Shown piece by piece: positions 7,733-17,330 of a DNA stretch of 64,000 nt (its first letter is position 1; each line of letters opens with the position of its first letter). The stretch is from Paraburkholderia tropica (GTDB lineage Bacteria; Pseudomonadota; Gammaproteobacteria; Burkholderiales; Burkholderiaceae): assembly GCF_914484835.1 (NCBI RefSeq), contig NZ_CAJZAR010000079.1, positions 186,001-250,000 of the forward strand, given 5' to 3'. Below the pieces are notes generated by a model. The model saw only the letters and a program-made list of their open reading frames with translations, was not told the origin of the DNA and searched no databases. A program made the translations under genes and the position numbers.

Positions 7733-8581
7733 TCAAGCCGCCTCGCACAGCGCGAGCACATTCTCGACCCGCGCCTCGGCCACACCGGCCTTCATCAGCG
7801 CGGCGACGATCACCTCCCGGTTCCACTGCGCCTTGTAGCGCGCATAGAGCGGCTTCACGCACGCGAACTTCTGCAGATCGCAATACTTGATCAGCAGTTG
7901 CAGACACTCTCTCGACGCAAAGGTGCGCAGATCGAGCGCGCTCGCGATCGACATCATCTCGTGGTCGTCCACGTGCCGCCACATGTTGAAGACGCCGTGA
8001 AATCCGAATGTGGGATTAGCCGGCATTTCATATTCGTACGCGAAGCGACGCGCCACGTCGGCAGGCGCAAAGCGCACGCCGTACTCGCTCTCCAGCTCGC
8101 GCCGCCAGGTCCGGCAAATGAGTGTGTCTTCGATCGCATCGGCGGGACAGACGAAGCGATCGCTCGCGAGCGCCTTCAGCAGCCGCGTGGAGCGCAACGA
8201 AAACCCGCCGTTGCCGACGTCCATGCCATCGCCGTAAAAGTACCAGGCCGCCCCCAGGTAGTCGTAGTCGAAAAACGCGTCGCGCCATTGCGATCCGTCC
8301 ACCACGTAGCCGTCCCATTGCACGACCAGCACCCAGGGCGTCGCGATATGCTTCACCAGCTCCTTGATCATGAAGACCGAATAGTCCTCGCGCGATTTGA
8401 TGCGCTCGATGGGCACGATGCGCGCGTGCGTGGGCACGGATTCGTGCGTGAACAGGATCGCGTCGCCGAACTGGCATTGACGCATCGAGAGATCGAGCGC
8501 ACGGGCCGCGAGCGCAGGGTTGATCGTATCGGCGGCGCAGATCGTGACGTCGCGCAGATCGGGAAGTTGACGGGCGTTCAT
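7733..8581 (-). CDS. DUF5672 family protein (glycosyltransferase-like)
   Basis: A 282-residue cytoplasmic protein of unknown function that matches the DUF5672 pattern: VVQWDGYVVDGSQWRDAFFDYDYLGAAWYF at about residues 95-125, then DVGNGGFSLRSTRLLKAL, and a late CGPR-less region with FHGVFNMWRHVDD. The acidic QWDGY segment and the GNGGFSLRS segment resemble nucleotide-sugar and acceptor sites of glycosyltransferases, but this is only a resemblance. ATG at 8581 was chosen; an in-frame TTG at 8674 with a weak AGGA could add 31 residues. It stands alone between udh and the TauE-like gene and does not look part of the sugar-acid pathway. Confidence 0.75.
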   Translation of the reverse strand: MNARQLPDLRDVTICAADTINPALAARALDLSMRQCQFGDAILFTHESVPTHARIVPIERIKSREDYSVFMIKELVKHIATPWVLVVQWDGYVVDGSQWRDAFFDYDYLGAAWYFYGDGMDVGNGGFSLRSTRLLKALASDRFVCPADAIEDTLICRTWRRELESEYGVRFAPADVARRFAYEYEMPANPTFGFHGVFNMWRHVDDHEMMSIASALDLRTFASRECLQLLIKYCDLQKFACVKPLYARYKAQWNREVIVAALMKAGVAEARVENVLALCEAA

Positions 8582-8737
8582 GGGATGGGAGCGCGGCGAC
8601 AGAACGATCGCGCGCGGCAGCGAAAGCCGCGAGACTAGGCGAATCCGCTTTGGCCGGGAATCGCCGACAGTCAATTCCTGTCACGATTACAGAAAAGTTG
8701 GAGCGGCGATTGACGTGCGTCAGCGCGGCGGCTGGCA

Positions 8738-8767
8738 ATAAAAAAGGGCGCCTATCAGGGCGCCCTC
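8738..8767 (-). terminator. Rho-independent terminator after the TauE-like gene
   Basis: AGGGCGCC / GGCGCCCT with a six-base loop reads on the minus strand into a run of T (complement of A8741-8745). It lies 25 bases beyond the stop of the gene at 8792. Confidence 0.85.
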
Positions 8768-8791
8768 TCGCGAACCGCGCGAATCAGGCCC

Positions 8792-9655
8792 TCACAACAC
8801 GCCCGATTTCACGATCATCTGCACTGCGGCCGCCACCACGCACACCAGCACGACGATGCGAAACGCCAGCGGATGCAGCTTGTCGCGCAGCGGCCGGATC
8901 AGCAGCATGCCGACGATCGCAGGCAGGCTCGCGAGCGCCGAAATCGCGAGATCCGCGCCGTTTGCGTGCGCGCCGCCGCTGAACGTGGTGATCAGCGTGA
9001 GCACCGAGACCACGAGGATGATCGCGATCTGCTTGGTGAACGCGCGGCCCGTCGCGCCCGTGGCGATCAGATACATCGCGAGCAGCGGACCTGGCACCGA
9101 GGCGATGCTCTCCATCAGCGCCGCGCCGAAGCCGAGCGCGAAGCCCACGGGCCGCACGAGCGCGGGCGAGAGCGTGAGTTTCGGCGACGCGAGCAGCAAG
9201 CCGGCCGCCACGGCCAGCGCGAGGCCCGATGCCGCCTGCGCGTGATGCGGTTCGAGCCGGATCAGCACCGACACGCCCACCACGTTGCCGATCACCGTGC
9301 CGATCAGCGGCGCAGCGATGTGCTTGATCGTCTTCCACAACTCGCCGCCTTCGAGCGCCTGCGGAATGTTGCCGAGGATGATCGGCATCGACAGCAGCAG
9401 CACGGCCTGCTTGACGGGCAGGAACTGCGTGAGGATCGGCATGGCGACGAGCGGCACGCCGATGCCGCTCACGCCCTTCACCATGCCGCCGAGCACCAGC
9501 GCCACGGCGAGGCCGACGAGTTGCCAGGTGTCCAGCGCCTGCATGTGGGGCAGCAGGACGCCGCCGGAAAGAAGGGATTCGAGCATCGCGACGTTGAGTG
9601 CATGAATGAGCGGCCGCGATGGCGCGAGAGCGTTTCGCGATGCCGGGGGCTGCAT
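8792..9655 (-). CDS. TauE/SafE family membrane permease
   Basis: A 287-residue protein with about eight hydrophobic segments and the two-half organisation of TauE/SafE transporters, which move sulfite, sulfoacetate or other small anions across the inner membrane. The first half has the conserved LGGMVKGVSGIGVPLVAMPIL motif at about residues 56-76. The second half has the matching GFGAALMESIASVPGPLLAMYL segment. The start is uncertain: ATG at 9655 is the longest frame, while ATG at 9586 (MLESLLSG) would give 264 residues; neither has a clear ribosome site. The substrate cannot be told. It is a monocistronic insertion between udh and the porin. Confidence 0.85.
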   Translation of the reverse strand: MQPPASRNALAPSRPLIHALNVAMLESLLSGGVLLPHMQALDTWQLVGLAVALVLGGMVKGVSGIGVPLVAMPILTQFLPVKQAVLLLSMPIILGNIPQALEGGELWKTIKHIAAPLIGTVIGNVVGVSVLIRLEPHHAQAASGLALAVAAGLLLASPKLTLSPALVRPVGFALGFGAALMESIASVPGPLLAMYLIATGATGRAFTKQIAIILVVSVLTLITTFSGGAHANGADLAISALASLPAIVGMLLIRPLRDKLHPLAFRIVVLVCVVAAAVQMIVKSGVL

Positions 9656-9725
9656 GATAGCGCAGGCGCCGGAACGTCACAGGCGCGGCCCCGCTTCACT
9701 CCAGGTCACTTCGATTCGCGCGCGC

Positions 9726-9757
9726 AAAAAAAACGGCGGCGCCAACCGGCGCCGCCG
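9726..9757 (-). terminator. Rho-independent terminator after porin
   Basis: CGGCGGCGCC / GGCGCCGCCG with a four-base loop (9734-9757) runs on the minus strand into eight T residues. It closes the ABC-dehydratase-porin transcription unit. Confidence 0.9.
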
Positions 9758-9781
9758 CAAAGACTCCCTCGGAACGTGAAA

Positions 9782-10981
9782 TCAGAACCGGTGAATAATG
9801 CCGATCGCGCCTGCGAACTGGCTGCGCGACGAGGACGGCGCGCTGTTCTGACCGTCGCCGATATCGGCCGTCGCGTTGATGATGTTGCCCGCGCCGTCCG
9901 TGCCGAGCGTCTGGCCGCCCGCGCGCTGGTACGCCTCGACGAAGTACAGGCCCGTGCGCTTCGACAGGCTGTAGTACTGCGAGAGGTTGAACTGCTGGTA
10001 CGACGCCGCGCTCGTGATGCCGTTCGCCTTGGTCGCGCGCGTGTAGCTGTAGCCCGCGCCCAGATCCAGCACCGTGAACGGCTTGTAGTGCAGTACCACG
10101 CCGCCCGTGTTCCAGATCTGCGTGTCGAAGAACTTCGAGCCCGAGCCCGCGATGTACTGCACGTTCGAATAGGATGCCGAAATATCCCATTGCGAGTTGA
10201 AGGCATAGCCGCCCGTCACGGCGAAGCGCTGCTGCGCCTGCGCGGTCTGGTAGCCATTGGTGATGGCCGAGACGCCCGGCTCGCCGCCGCTGTAGGCCGT
10301 CGAGCTGGAGCTCCACGTGCCGCCGCCGTTGGTGGCGTTGTTCAGACGCTCGAAGCCCACGGCGATACCGACCGGACCGTGAATATAGTTGGCCGCGACG
10401 CTCCACGACGAACCGGCGTTCGTGCTGCCCGCCACGCCGCCGAGCGCGTACATGCCGCTGAACGTGAAGCCCGCGAAGTTCGGCGAGGTATAGACCAGCG
10501 CATTGTTGATGCGGTAGATCGTATCCATCGAGTCGAGGTCGCCCGGGTGCGCGCCGTAGGCGCCCGTGAGCCAGTTGGTCGGGCTGTAGGGCGAGAGCAG
10601 CGTGTAGTACGGCGCGTACTGGCGGCCCGCCGTCAACGTACCGTATTGCTGGTTCGCAAGACCGACGAAGGCCGCGCGGCTGAACATCAGGCCCGAGGTC
10701 GATTGGGCGCCGGTGGCCGAGTTATAGCCTTCTTCGAGCTGGAAGATCGCGCGCGTGCCGCCGCCCAGATCTTCGCTGCCCTTGAAGCCGAAGCGCGAAC
10801 CGGCCCAGATGCCCTGCGCCATCTTGACGAGCGCGTGGCCGCCCGAGGTCTTGCCGAGCGACGTGGCGCTGCTTTGATAACCGATGCCGGTATCGACGAT
10901 ACCGTAGAGCGTGACGCTGCTCTGGGCGTGCGCGCCCAGTGCGGCGAGTCCAAGCGTGGAAGCGAGAATGGTCTTCTTCAT
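9782..10981 (-). CDS. Trimeric porin, Gram-negative (Burkholderia type)
   Basis: A 399-residue outer-membrane porin predicted to form a 16-strand barrel. The signal peptide MKKTILASTLGLAALGAHA is cleaved before QSSVTLYGIVDTGIGY, the hallmark first strand. FGFKGSEDLGGGTRAIFQLEEGYN and AAFVGLANQQYGTLTAGRQYAPYY are conserved barrel and constriction-loop segments, and it ends in Phe (IIHRF) as barrels usually do. ATG at 10981 has CAGGAG upstream. It lies 157 bases downstream of the dehydratase on the same strand, so it may supply the outer-membrane route for the sugar acid imported by the ABC system. Confidence 0.92.
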   Translation of the reverse strand: MKKTILASTLGLAALGAHAQSSVTLYGIVDTGIGYQSSATSLGKTSGGHALVKMAQGIWAGSRFGFKGSEDLGGGTRAIFQLEEGYNSATGAQSTSGLMFSRAAFVGLANQQYGTLTAGRQYAPYYTLLSPYSPTNWLTGAYGAHPGDLDSMDTIYRINNALVYTSPNFAGFTFSGMYALGGVAGSTNAGSSWSVAANYIHGPVGIAVGFERLNNATNGGGTWSSSSTAYSGGEPGVSAITNGYQTAQAQQRFAVTGGYAFNSQWDISASYSNVQYIAGSGSKFFDTQIWNTGGVVLHYKPFTVLDLGAGYSYTRATKANGITSAASYQQFNLSQYYSLSKRTGLYFVEAYQRAGGQTLGTDGAGNIINATADIGDGQNSAPSSSRSQFAGAIGIIHRF

Positions 10982-11138
10982 CTGTACTCCTGATGTAATC
11001 GTTGTGATGTATTGCTTTTTTAACTACGTGTGAATCGTATTGCGTGTGCTCCTCCAGCATCGCTGGCGCGCGCGGCGGCCAAGCCCCGCCGCGCGCGCCG
11101 CGATCAACCGCGCCGAACCTGTGCTGCTCGGTAGCGGC

Positions 11139-12899
11139 TTAGTGAATCTCGGGCTCGCCGCCGCCCTTGACACCGCCACCGCACGAACCGCCGGCGCCGT
11201 CACGCTGCATGAAGTCGAATTCGCAGCCGTTGTTGGCCTGCATGACGTGCATCTGGTACATCGCGCCATAGCCGCGCGTGAAGCGCGGTTCCGGTGCGAC
11301 CCACTCGGCCTTGCGGCGCGCCATTTCCTCGTCGGAGATCAGCACGTTCAGGCGGCGCTCCGGCACGTTCATCTCGATCAGGTCGCCATCCTTGACCAGC
11401 GCGAGCGGACCGCCGATGAACGATTCCGGGGCCACGTGCAGCACGCACGCGCCATAGCTCGTGCCGCTCATGCGCGCGTCGGAAATACGCAGCATGTCGC
11501 GCACGCCCTTCTGCAGAATCTTTTGCGGAATCGGCAGCTGGCCCCACTCGGGCATGCCCGGCGCGCCCACCGGACCGGCGTGCTGCAGCACGATCACGCT
11601 GTTCTCGTCGCAGTCGAGATCTTCGCTGTCGATGCGCGCAGCCATGTCGTTGTAGTCCTTGAACACGACGGCCTTGCCCGTATGCACGTGCAGACGCTTT
11701 TCGGCCGCGCCCGGCTTGATCACCGCGCCGTCCGGCGCGAGATTGCCGCGCAGCACGGCGAGGCCGGTGTCCGGCATCAGCGGCTTGGCGCGGCGGTAGA
11801 TCACTTCGTCGCTATAGATCTCGGCGTCGGCGATGTTTTCGCCGAGCGTCTTGCCGTTCACGGTCATCTGCGTGCCGTCGATCAGATCGCCGAGCTCCTT
11901 GAGCATCGCGCGCAGACCGCCCGCGTAATAGAAGTCCTCCATGAGGTACTTGCCGGTCGGGCGCACGTTCGCGAGCACCGGCGTGCGGCGCGCGATGTCG
12001 TCGTAGTGGCCGAGCGTGAGGTCGACACCCGCGCGGCGCGCGACGGCGATCATGTGCACGATCGCGTTGGTCGAGCCCGACAGCGCCAGACACGTGGTCA
12101 CCGCGTTGTCGACCGACTGGCGCGTGATGATGTCCGAAGGCTTCAGGTCTTCCCACACCATATCGACGATGCGCATGCCCGTCTTCGCCGACATCTGCGC
12201 GTGACGCGAATCCGGCGCCGGAATCGAGGCGAAGCCCGGCAGCGTGAAGCCGAGCGCTTCCGCCGCGCTCGTCATCGTCGAGGCGGTGCCCATCGTCATG
12301 CAGTGGCCCGGCGAGCGCGCGATGCCGCCTTCCACGCCCTGCCAGTCCTGCTCGGTGATCTTGCCCGCGCGCAGGTCGGCCCAGTACTTCCAGGTGTCCG
12401 AACCCGAGCCGAGCGTCACGCCGTTCCAGTTGCCGTTGAGCATCGGGCCCGCGGGCAGGAAGATGGTCGGCAGATTCATCGAGATCGCGCCGAGCAGCAG
12501 TGCGGGCGTGGTCTTGTCGCAACCGCCCATGAGCACCACGCCGTCGGCGGGATACGAGCGCAGCGTTTCCTCGGTTTCCATCGCGAGGAAGTTGCGATAG
12601 AGCATCGTGGTGGGCTTCTGGAACGGCTCGGAGAGCGTCTGCACCGGCAGCTCGATCGGGAAACCGCCGGCCTGCCAGATGCCGCGTTTGACCTCTTCCA
12701 CGCGCTGCTTGAAGTGCGTATGGCAAGGGTTGATTTCGCTCCACGTATTGAGGATCGCAATCACCGGCTTGCCCGCGTACTCCTCGCGGCTGTAGCCCAT
12801 CTGCGCCGAGCGCGAACGATGGCCGAACGACCGCAGGTCGTTCACGCCATACCAGCGGTGGCTGCGCAGTTCTTCGGGGGTCTTTCGCTTGTTGCTCAT
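11139..12899 (-). CDS. IlvD/EDD family dehydratase, L-arabonate dehydratase-like
   Basis: A 586-residue iron-sulfur dehydratase of the dihydroxy-acid/sugar-acid family, removing water from an aldonate to give a 2-keto-3-deoxy acid. Cys cluster ligands are seen in NTWSEINPCHTH (near residue 59), LMGGCDKTTPALLLGA (near 127) and RSPGHCMTMGTASTM (near 200). The C-terminal part holds DARMSGTSYG, whose Ser is the proposed catalytic base. Among IlvD/EDD proteins the length and the Cys-rich tail (NGCEF... GGSCGGG) resemble pentonate dehydratases, not IlvD. The ATG at 12899 has GGAGCAAGG upstream. With the DHDPS-like and semialdehyde dehydrogenase genes it would complete a route to 2-oxoglutarate; arabonate is the best guess, other C5/C6 acids are possible. 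Confidence 0.85.
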   Translation of the reverse strand: MSNKRKTPEELRSHRWYGVNDLRSFGHRSRSAQMGYSREEYAGKPVIAILNTWSEINPCHTHFKQRVEEVKRGIWQAGGFPIELPVQTLSEPFQKPTTMLYRNFLAMETEETLRSYPADGVVLMGGCDKTTPALLLGAISMNLPTIFLPAGPMLNGNWNGVTLGSGSDTWKYWADLRAGKITEQDWQGVEGGIARSPGHCMTMGTASTMTSAAEALGFTLPGFASIPAPDSRHAQMSAKTGMRIVDMVWEDLKPSDIITRQSVDNAVTTCLALSGSTNAIVHMIAVARRAGVDLTLGHYDDIARRTPVLANVRPTGKYLMEDFYYAGGLRAMLKELGDLIDGTQMTVNGKTLGENIADAEIYSDEVIYRRAKPLMPDTGLAVLRGNLAPDGAVIKPGAAEKRLHVHTGKAVVFKDYNDMAARIDSEDLDCDENSVIVLQHAGPVGAPGMPEWGQLPIPQKILQKGVRDMLRISDARMSGTSYGACVLHVAPESFIGGPLALVKDGDLIEMNVPERRLNVLISDEEMARRKAEWVAPEPRFTRGYGAMYQMHVMQANNGCEFDFMQRDGAGGSCGGGVKGGGEPEIH

Positions 12900-12963
12900 C
12901 TTGCCTTGCTCCAGTGTTTCCGCGGATGTGTCAATAAAGCCGCCGGCGCGGGCCGACCTCGCG

Positions 12964-13890
12964 CTAACGCGATTCCTTCACGCGCGACACGAGTTGTGTC
13001 GGGCTGACGAACTGCAGCGCGACCAGCACCCATGCGAGCGTGATCGCCATGTAGATCATCGCCATGGCGTCGATGGACTGCGGCGCGCGCACGCCTGTCG
13101 AGAACACTGCGTAATACAGCGCGACGACGAGCGTTTGCGTGTCGGGTCCGGCGGTAAAAAAAGTCAGTTCGAACATGCCGATCGTGCGCACCAGCACGAG
13201 CAGCCCCGCCGCCAGCATCCCCGGCACGAGGAGCGGCAGCAATACATAACGGAAATAACGCAGCGTATTCGCGCCGAAAATGCGCGCCGCCGATTCCAGA
13301 TTCGGATCGATCTGCTCGATGAACGGCGTCATCACGAGAATCACGAAGGGCAGCGCGGGCACGAGGTTCGCGAGGATCACGCCGGTCAAGGTTCCCGCGA
13401 GACCGGTTTGATACATCGCCGTGGCCATCGGAATGCCGTAGGTCACGGGCGGCACCATCAGCGGCAGCAGGAACACGAGCATGGCGATGCGCTTGCCCGG
13501 AAACTGCGCGCGCGCAAGCGCGTACGCGGCGGGCACGCCGAGCGCGATCGACAGCACCACCACCGCGCCCACCACCTCGAAAGTCACCCACAGCACGCTG
13601 CCCAGCTGGAAGTCGCGCCACGCCTGCGCATACCAGTGCAGCGTGAAGCCTTGCGGCAGCGGCGTGCCGAACCAGCGCGTGGCGATGGAGTTCACGCCCA
13701 CGGTCGCGATCAGCAGCAGCACGTTGAGCAGGAAGAACACCACGCCGCCCCAGACGAGCACCTTCCAGACGATCTCCGGCACGTTCGCGCCGGGCTTCGT
13801 CTGCGGCGCGTTGGCGGCGGGCGCGGGACGTTCGTCGCGCATCGGCGCGCCCGCGGGCAGACCGGCGGCGTTACGTTGATGTGCGGTCAT
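12964..13890 (-). CDS. ABC transporter permease, PotC/PotB-like (second)
   Basis: A 308-residue inner-membrane permease with a soluble 40-residue N-terminal extension, then about six membrane segments. The EAA loop that docks to the ATPase is NLESAARIFGANTLRYFRYVLLPLLVPG at about residues 210-238. It is the second permease of an importer and starts by one-base overlap (TGATG) with the preceding permease stop. It belongs to the spermidine/putrescine-type group, which also imports other small polar or anionic solutes. Context with an aldonate dehydratase and porin suggests a sugar acid. Confidence 0.88.
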   Translation of the reverse strand: MTAHQRNAAGLPAGAPMRDERPAPAANAPQTKPGANVPEIVWKVLVWGGVVFFLLNVLLLIATVGVNSIATRWFGTPLPQGFTLHWYAQAWRDFQLGSVLWVTFEVVGAVVVLSIALGVPAAYALARAQFPGKRIAMLVFLLPLMVPPVTYGIPMATAMYQTGLAGTLTGVILANLVPALPFVILVMTPFIEQIDPNLESAARIFGANTLRYFRYVLLPLLVPGMLAAGLLVLVRTIGMFELTFFTAGPDTQTLVVALYYAVFSTGVRAPQSIDAMAMIYMAITLAWVLVALQFVSPTQLVSRVKESR

Positions 13891-14771
13891 CAGCCTTTCC
13901 CTCCGCTCACCGGGCCCGAGTAGAAGAAGCGTTTCGCGCCGAGCATCGCCGCCACTACCACGAGCTGCACGAAGCCCATCACGATGGCGATGGTCGAGGC
14001 GAGCGAATAGTCGTAGCTCTCGAACGCCGCTTCCGACGCCGCGATCGAAATCACGCGCGTGGGACCGGCGGGCGCGCCGAGCAGCACCGCCGACGGAAAC
14101 ACCGAGTACGCCTGCACGAACGACAGGCACGCGGCCATCGTGAGACCGGGCGCGAGCAGCGGCAGATAGATCTGCCGGAACTGCTGCCACGGTCCCGCGC
14201 CGAGCGTGGCCGCCGCGCGCGCGAGCGTCGGGTCGATGCCCGTGACGTACGACAGCGTGAGCAGGAAGGCGAACGGAAAACCCGAGACGATCAGCGAGAT
14301 CAGCACGCCCCAGTAGTTGTGCGTGAGGCGAATCTCTTCGTTCGTGTACAGATGCAGCGCGTGCAGCGCCTGCGGGAACCAGCCGTTCGGCCCGAAGTAG
14401 CTGAGCATGCCGTCGGCGATCAGCACGGTGCCGAGCGTGACGGGAATCACGAGCAGCGTCGTCACGAGCTTCTGATACGGCGACTTGCGGCGCAGCGCGA
14501 ACGCGACCGGCAGCGAGAGCCCGACGTTGATGATCGTCGCGGGCACGGCGAGTTTCAGCGTGACGAACACCGTCGGCCACAGCGACAGATCGTGAATGAA
14601 CTGCAGATAGTTCGCGAATACCCCGCCGCCGTTCATCGGCTTGAACGACAACACGAGGCCGTAGGCGAACGGATAGAGAAACAGCGCGATGATGAACCCG
14701 AGCGCGGGCGCGACGAGCCAGCCGCGCGCGTCGCGCGGCGCCTTGATGATCGACGAGGCCAGCGTGCTCAT
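13890..14771 (-). CDS. ABC transporter permease, PotB-like (first)
   Basis: A 293-residue inner-membrane permease with six predicted segments starting at WLVAPALGFIIALFLYPFAYG. The EAA loop is TLARAAATLGAGPWQQFRQIYLPLLAPG near residue 195. The start overlaps the stop of the ATPase gene by four bases (ATGA), so the three genes are translationally coupled. A longer reading frame upstream overlaps the ATPase and was not used. Confidence 0.88.
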   Translation of the reverse strand: MSTLASSIIKAPRDARGWLVAPALGFIIALFLYPFAYGLVLSFKPMNGGGVFANYLQFIHDLSLWPTVFVTLKLAVPATIINVGLSLPVAFALRRKSPYQKLVTTLLVIPVTLGTVLIADGMLSYFGPNGWFPQALHALHLYTNEEIRLTHNYWGVLISLIVSGFPFAFLLTLSYVTGIDPTLARAAATLGAGPWQQFRQIYLPLLAPGLTMAACLSFVQAYSVFPSAVLLGAPAGPTRVISIAASEAAFESYDYSLASTIAIVMGFVQLVVVAAMLGAKRFFYSGPVSGGKG

Positions 14772-15847
14772 GATGCGCGCTCCGCGTAGGCCAGCACGCG
14801 CGACGGCGCGACGCGCAGCGTGGCGCGCTCGCCCGCTTCGAATTCGCCTTCCACGCGCGCCCACAGCTTGCCGAACGGCGCGTTCGCGAGCAGCAGCGAA
14901 TCGCGGCCGCCGTATTCGACCATTTCGACTTCGACGTCGAACGCATTCGCATCACCCGCGTGGGCGCGTTCGAAATCTTCGGGGCGCATCGCCACCGAGA
15001 TCTCGCCGCCCTTCACGTCGTCCATCGGCACGCCCGTGAGCGTGATGCCCGACGCCGACATCGCGATTTGCTCGCCGCGCTCGCCGCTCACGGCGAACGG
15101 CAGCACGTTGCGATAACCCATGAAACGCGCGACATGCAGATTCGCGGGACGGCTGTAAATCTGCTTGGGCGTGGCGACCTGCTGCACGACGCCCTCTTTC
15201 ATCACGACGATGCGGTCGGCCATCGAAAGCGCTTCGTCCTGATCGTGCGTGACGTAAATCGTGGCGCGTTCCAGCTGGCCGTGAATGCGGCGGATTTCGG
15301 CGCGCATTTCGATACGCAGACGCGTGTCGAGGTTCGACAGCGGTTCGTCCATCAGCACGAGCGGCGGCTCGATCACGATCGCGCGCGCAATCGCGACGCG
15401 CTGCTGCTGGCCGCCCGAAAGCTGGCCCGGCAGCTTGCTTTCATGCCCGACGAGTTGCACGAGTTGCAGCGCCTCGCGCGCGCGGCGTTTGACCTCGTCG
15501 CGCGCGATGCCCTGCATCTTGAGGCCGAAACCCACGTTGTCGAGCACCGACATATGCGGGAACAGCGCGTAATTCTGGAACACCATGCCGAAGCCGCGCT
15601 TTTCGGGCGGCAGCACGTCGATGCGTTGTTCGTCGAGCCAGATGCTGCCGCTCGTGAGCGGCTGCAGGCCCGCAATGCAGTTGAGCGCCGTCGATTTGCC
15701 GCAGCCCGACGGCCCAAGCAGCGCGATGAATTCGCCGCGGCGAATCTCCAGATCGAGACCGCGCAGCGCCGCCAGCTGGGCGCCCTCCGCGCTCGTGAAG
15801 CTGCGGCACACCGCGTCCAGACGCAGACGATCGAAAGAATGCTTCAT
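14768..15847 (-). CDS. ABC transporter ATP-binding protein, PotA-like
   Basis: A 359-residue ATPase of an importer. Walker A is GPSGCGKST, the Q-loop is in VFQNYALFPHMSV, the signature is LSGGQQQRVAIARA, Walker B is LVLMDEPLSNLD, and the switch His is in TIYVTHDQDEALS. The last 110 residues form the TOBE/regulatory domain typical of spermidine/putrescine, iron and sugar importers. ATG at 15847 was preferred because AGGAAGG lies just upstream; ten more residues would be added from an upstream start. Confidence 0.92.
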   Translation of the reverse strand: MKHSFDRLRLDAVCRSFTSAEGAQLAALRGLDLEIRRGEFIALLGPSGCGKSTALNCIAGLQPLTSGSIWLDEQRIDVLPPEKRGFGMVFQNYALFPHMSVLDNVGFGLKMQGIARDEVKRRAREALQLVQLVGHESKLPGQLSGGQQQRVAIARAIVIEPPLVLMDEPLSNLDTRLRIEMRAEIRRIHGQLERATIYVTHDQDEALSMADRIVVMKEGVVQQVATPKQIYSRPANLHVARFMGYRNVLPFAVSGERGEQIAMSASGITLTGVPMDDVKGGEISVAMRPEDFERAHAGDANAFDVEVEMVEYGGRDSLLLANAPFGKLWARVEGEFEAGERATLRVAPSRVLAYAERAS

Positions 15848-15923
15848 GACACCTTCCTGACCACGTGTTCCACTCATCCACTTATCCGGGGCCAGGCCGC
15901 GAACGGCCCGGCCACGCGCCCTT

Positions 15924-17090
15924 TTACTGCGACTTCTGCGAGCCGACCTCGCGGTCCCATTTCTGGAACGCCGCGACCATCGCCTGCGCCGAGAGCGGCT
16001 GGACGTGCGGATACTGCGTCAGCCACTTCGCGTATTCGGGACGGCCGTACTTGGCGATCACGTCCTGGCTTTGCTTCGGCGCCATCGACAGCGTCACGCC
16101 GTTGACCGCCGGGCCCGGATAGAAGTAGCCGTCGTCATACGTCATGGCCTGTTGCTGCGGCTCCAGCATGAAGTTCATCAGCTTGAGCAGCACGGCGAGC
16201 TTCTCCTTCGAGACGCCCTTGGGCACCACCATGAAGTGCGCGTCGTTCACCCACGTCATGTTGTCGAACGCCTGCACCTTGAATTCGGCCGGCACGATGC
16301 CGAGCGCGCGCGGGTTGATGTCCCAGCCCGTGACCGTCACGGTCATGTCGCGCGTGCCTTCGCCCAGTTCCTTCATCACCGCCGAAGTGCCGCCCGGGTA
16401 GTACGGCACGCACGAATTCAGCTCTTTGAGGAAGGCCCAGGTCTTGTCCCAGCCGTTGATCGGGTCTTGCGGATTCTTGTCGCCGAGCAGATACGGCAGG
16501 CCCATCAGGAACGTGCGGCCCGGACCCGAATTGGCCGGACGCGCATAAATGAGCTTGCCCGGATTGGCCTTGCAGTACGCGAGCAGTTCAGCCGGCGTGT
16601 GCGGCGGCTTCGCGACCTTCGCCGGGTTGTATTCGACGAGCGGACCGGCGGGCATATACGACACTTCGAGGCCGTAGCCTTGCGCGAGGTCCTGCATCTT
16701 GCGCGGACCCGGCGCGTACTTGTCGAGCACGCCCGGCAGCGCCGCCGTCTGATCGGGCAGCAGCTTCATCCACAGATTCTGTTCGATGCCCGCCGCCAGC
16801 GCGTCCGTGCCCGTGAGCACGAGATCGATATCGGCGCGGCCTGCCGCCTGCATCGCCTTGATCTTGCCAGGCAACTGCGGCGCGGGGGCATTGGTGTACG
16901 TGATGTTGGAGACGAGATTCGGGTACTTCGCCTTGAACGCCTCGAAGGCCTTCTGCGTGAGCTGCAGATTGCCGGCCACGTCGACTATGTTCAGGGAAAC
17001 GGGATCCGCCTTCGCCGCGCTCATGCCGAGCGCCGCCGCGGCCGCCACACATACGGCCAGCACGCTGGCCTTCAAGCGTCCATCGAACAT
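15924..17090 (-). CDS. ABC transporter periplasmic substrate-binding protein
   Basis: A 388-residue protein with a cleavable signal peptide (MFDGRLKASVLAVCVAAAAA... SAAKA before DPVSLN), of the bacterial solute-binding class used with Pot-like importers. ADIDLVLTGTDALAAG, YGLEVSYMPAGPLVEYNP and TVTGWDINPRALG line the two-lobed cleft. It is the first gene of the operon that runs through the ATPase, both permeases, the dehydratase and probably the porin. The ATG at 17090 has an AGGAG site. A FadR-type operator-like sequence lies about 180 bases upstream. The ligand is not identifiable by eye; an aldonate or related acid is inferred. Confidence 0.88.
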   Translation of the reverse strand: MFDGRLKASVLAVCVAAAAALGMSAAKADPVSLNIVDVAGNLQLTQKAFEAFKAKYPNLVSNITYTNAPAPQLPGKIKAMQAAGRADIDLVLTGTDALAAGIEQNLWMKLLPDQTAALPGVLDKYAPGPRKMQDLAQGYGLEVSYMPAGPLVEYNPAKVAKPPHTPAELLAYCKANPGKLIYARPANSGPGRTFLMGLPYLLGDKNPQDPINGWDKTWAFLKELNSCVPYYPGGTSAVMKELGEGTRDMTVTVTGWDINPRALGIVPAEFKVQAFDNMTWVNDAHFMVVPKGVSKEKLAVLLKLMNFMLEPQQQAMTYDDGYFYPGPAVNGVTLSMAPKQSQDVIAKYGRPEYAKWLTQYPHVQPLSAQAMVAAFQKWDREVGSQKSQ

Positions 17091-17266
17091 CGCATCTCCT
17101 CACATCTGATTATGGGTTTTTTAATACACGGCTGTTGTCGTTCTGATGCCTGTATTTCCGGCTGGACGTCCGCTTGTTGCCATGCTGCTGCCAGCCTCGC
17201 GTCAGCCTGCTGCCAACTTCGCGCCAACTTTCGCCGCGGTCAAAGGATGCCGAACCACACATCAAG

Positions 17267-17277
17267 TTGTCAAGCAA
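17267..17277 (-). promoter_or_regulatory. Operator-like site before the ABC importer operon
   Basis: On the minus strand the site reads TTGCTTGACAA, with TTGACA as a possible -35. It is one base off the TNGTNNNACNA pattern and nearly identical to the sites at 5173 and 20030. No convincing -10 was found at the expected distance. The surrounding stretch 17091-17390 contains no gene. Confidence 0.45.
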
Positions 17278-17330
17278 CGTCAGGGCTTTTGTGAGCGTCT
17301 TGTGAGTCGATTGTCGGGCGGCCCCGTGAC

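Noticed and set aside
8873..10993. 706-codon open frame on the plus strand across the TauE-like and porin genes
   Set aside because: Antisense to two well-supported genes, with Arg/Ala/Glu-rich low-complexity translation.
11040..13007. 655-codon open frame on the plus strand
   Set aside because: Antisense to the IlvD/EDD dehydratase, which has all its Cys motifs in the other frame.
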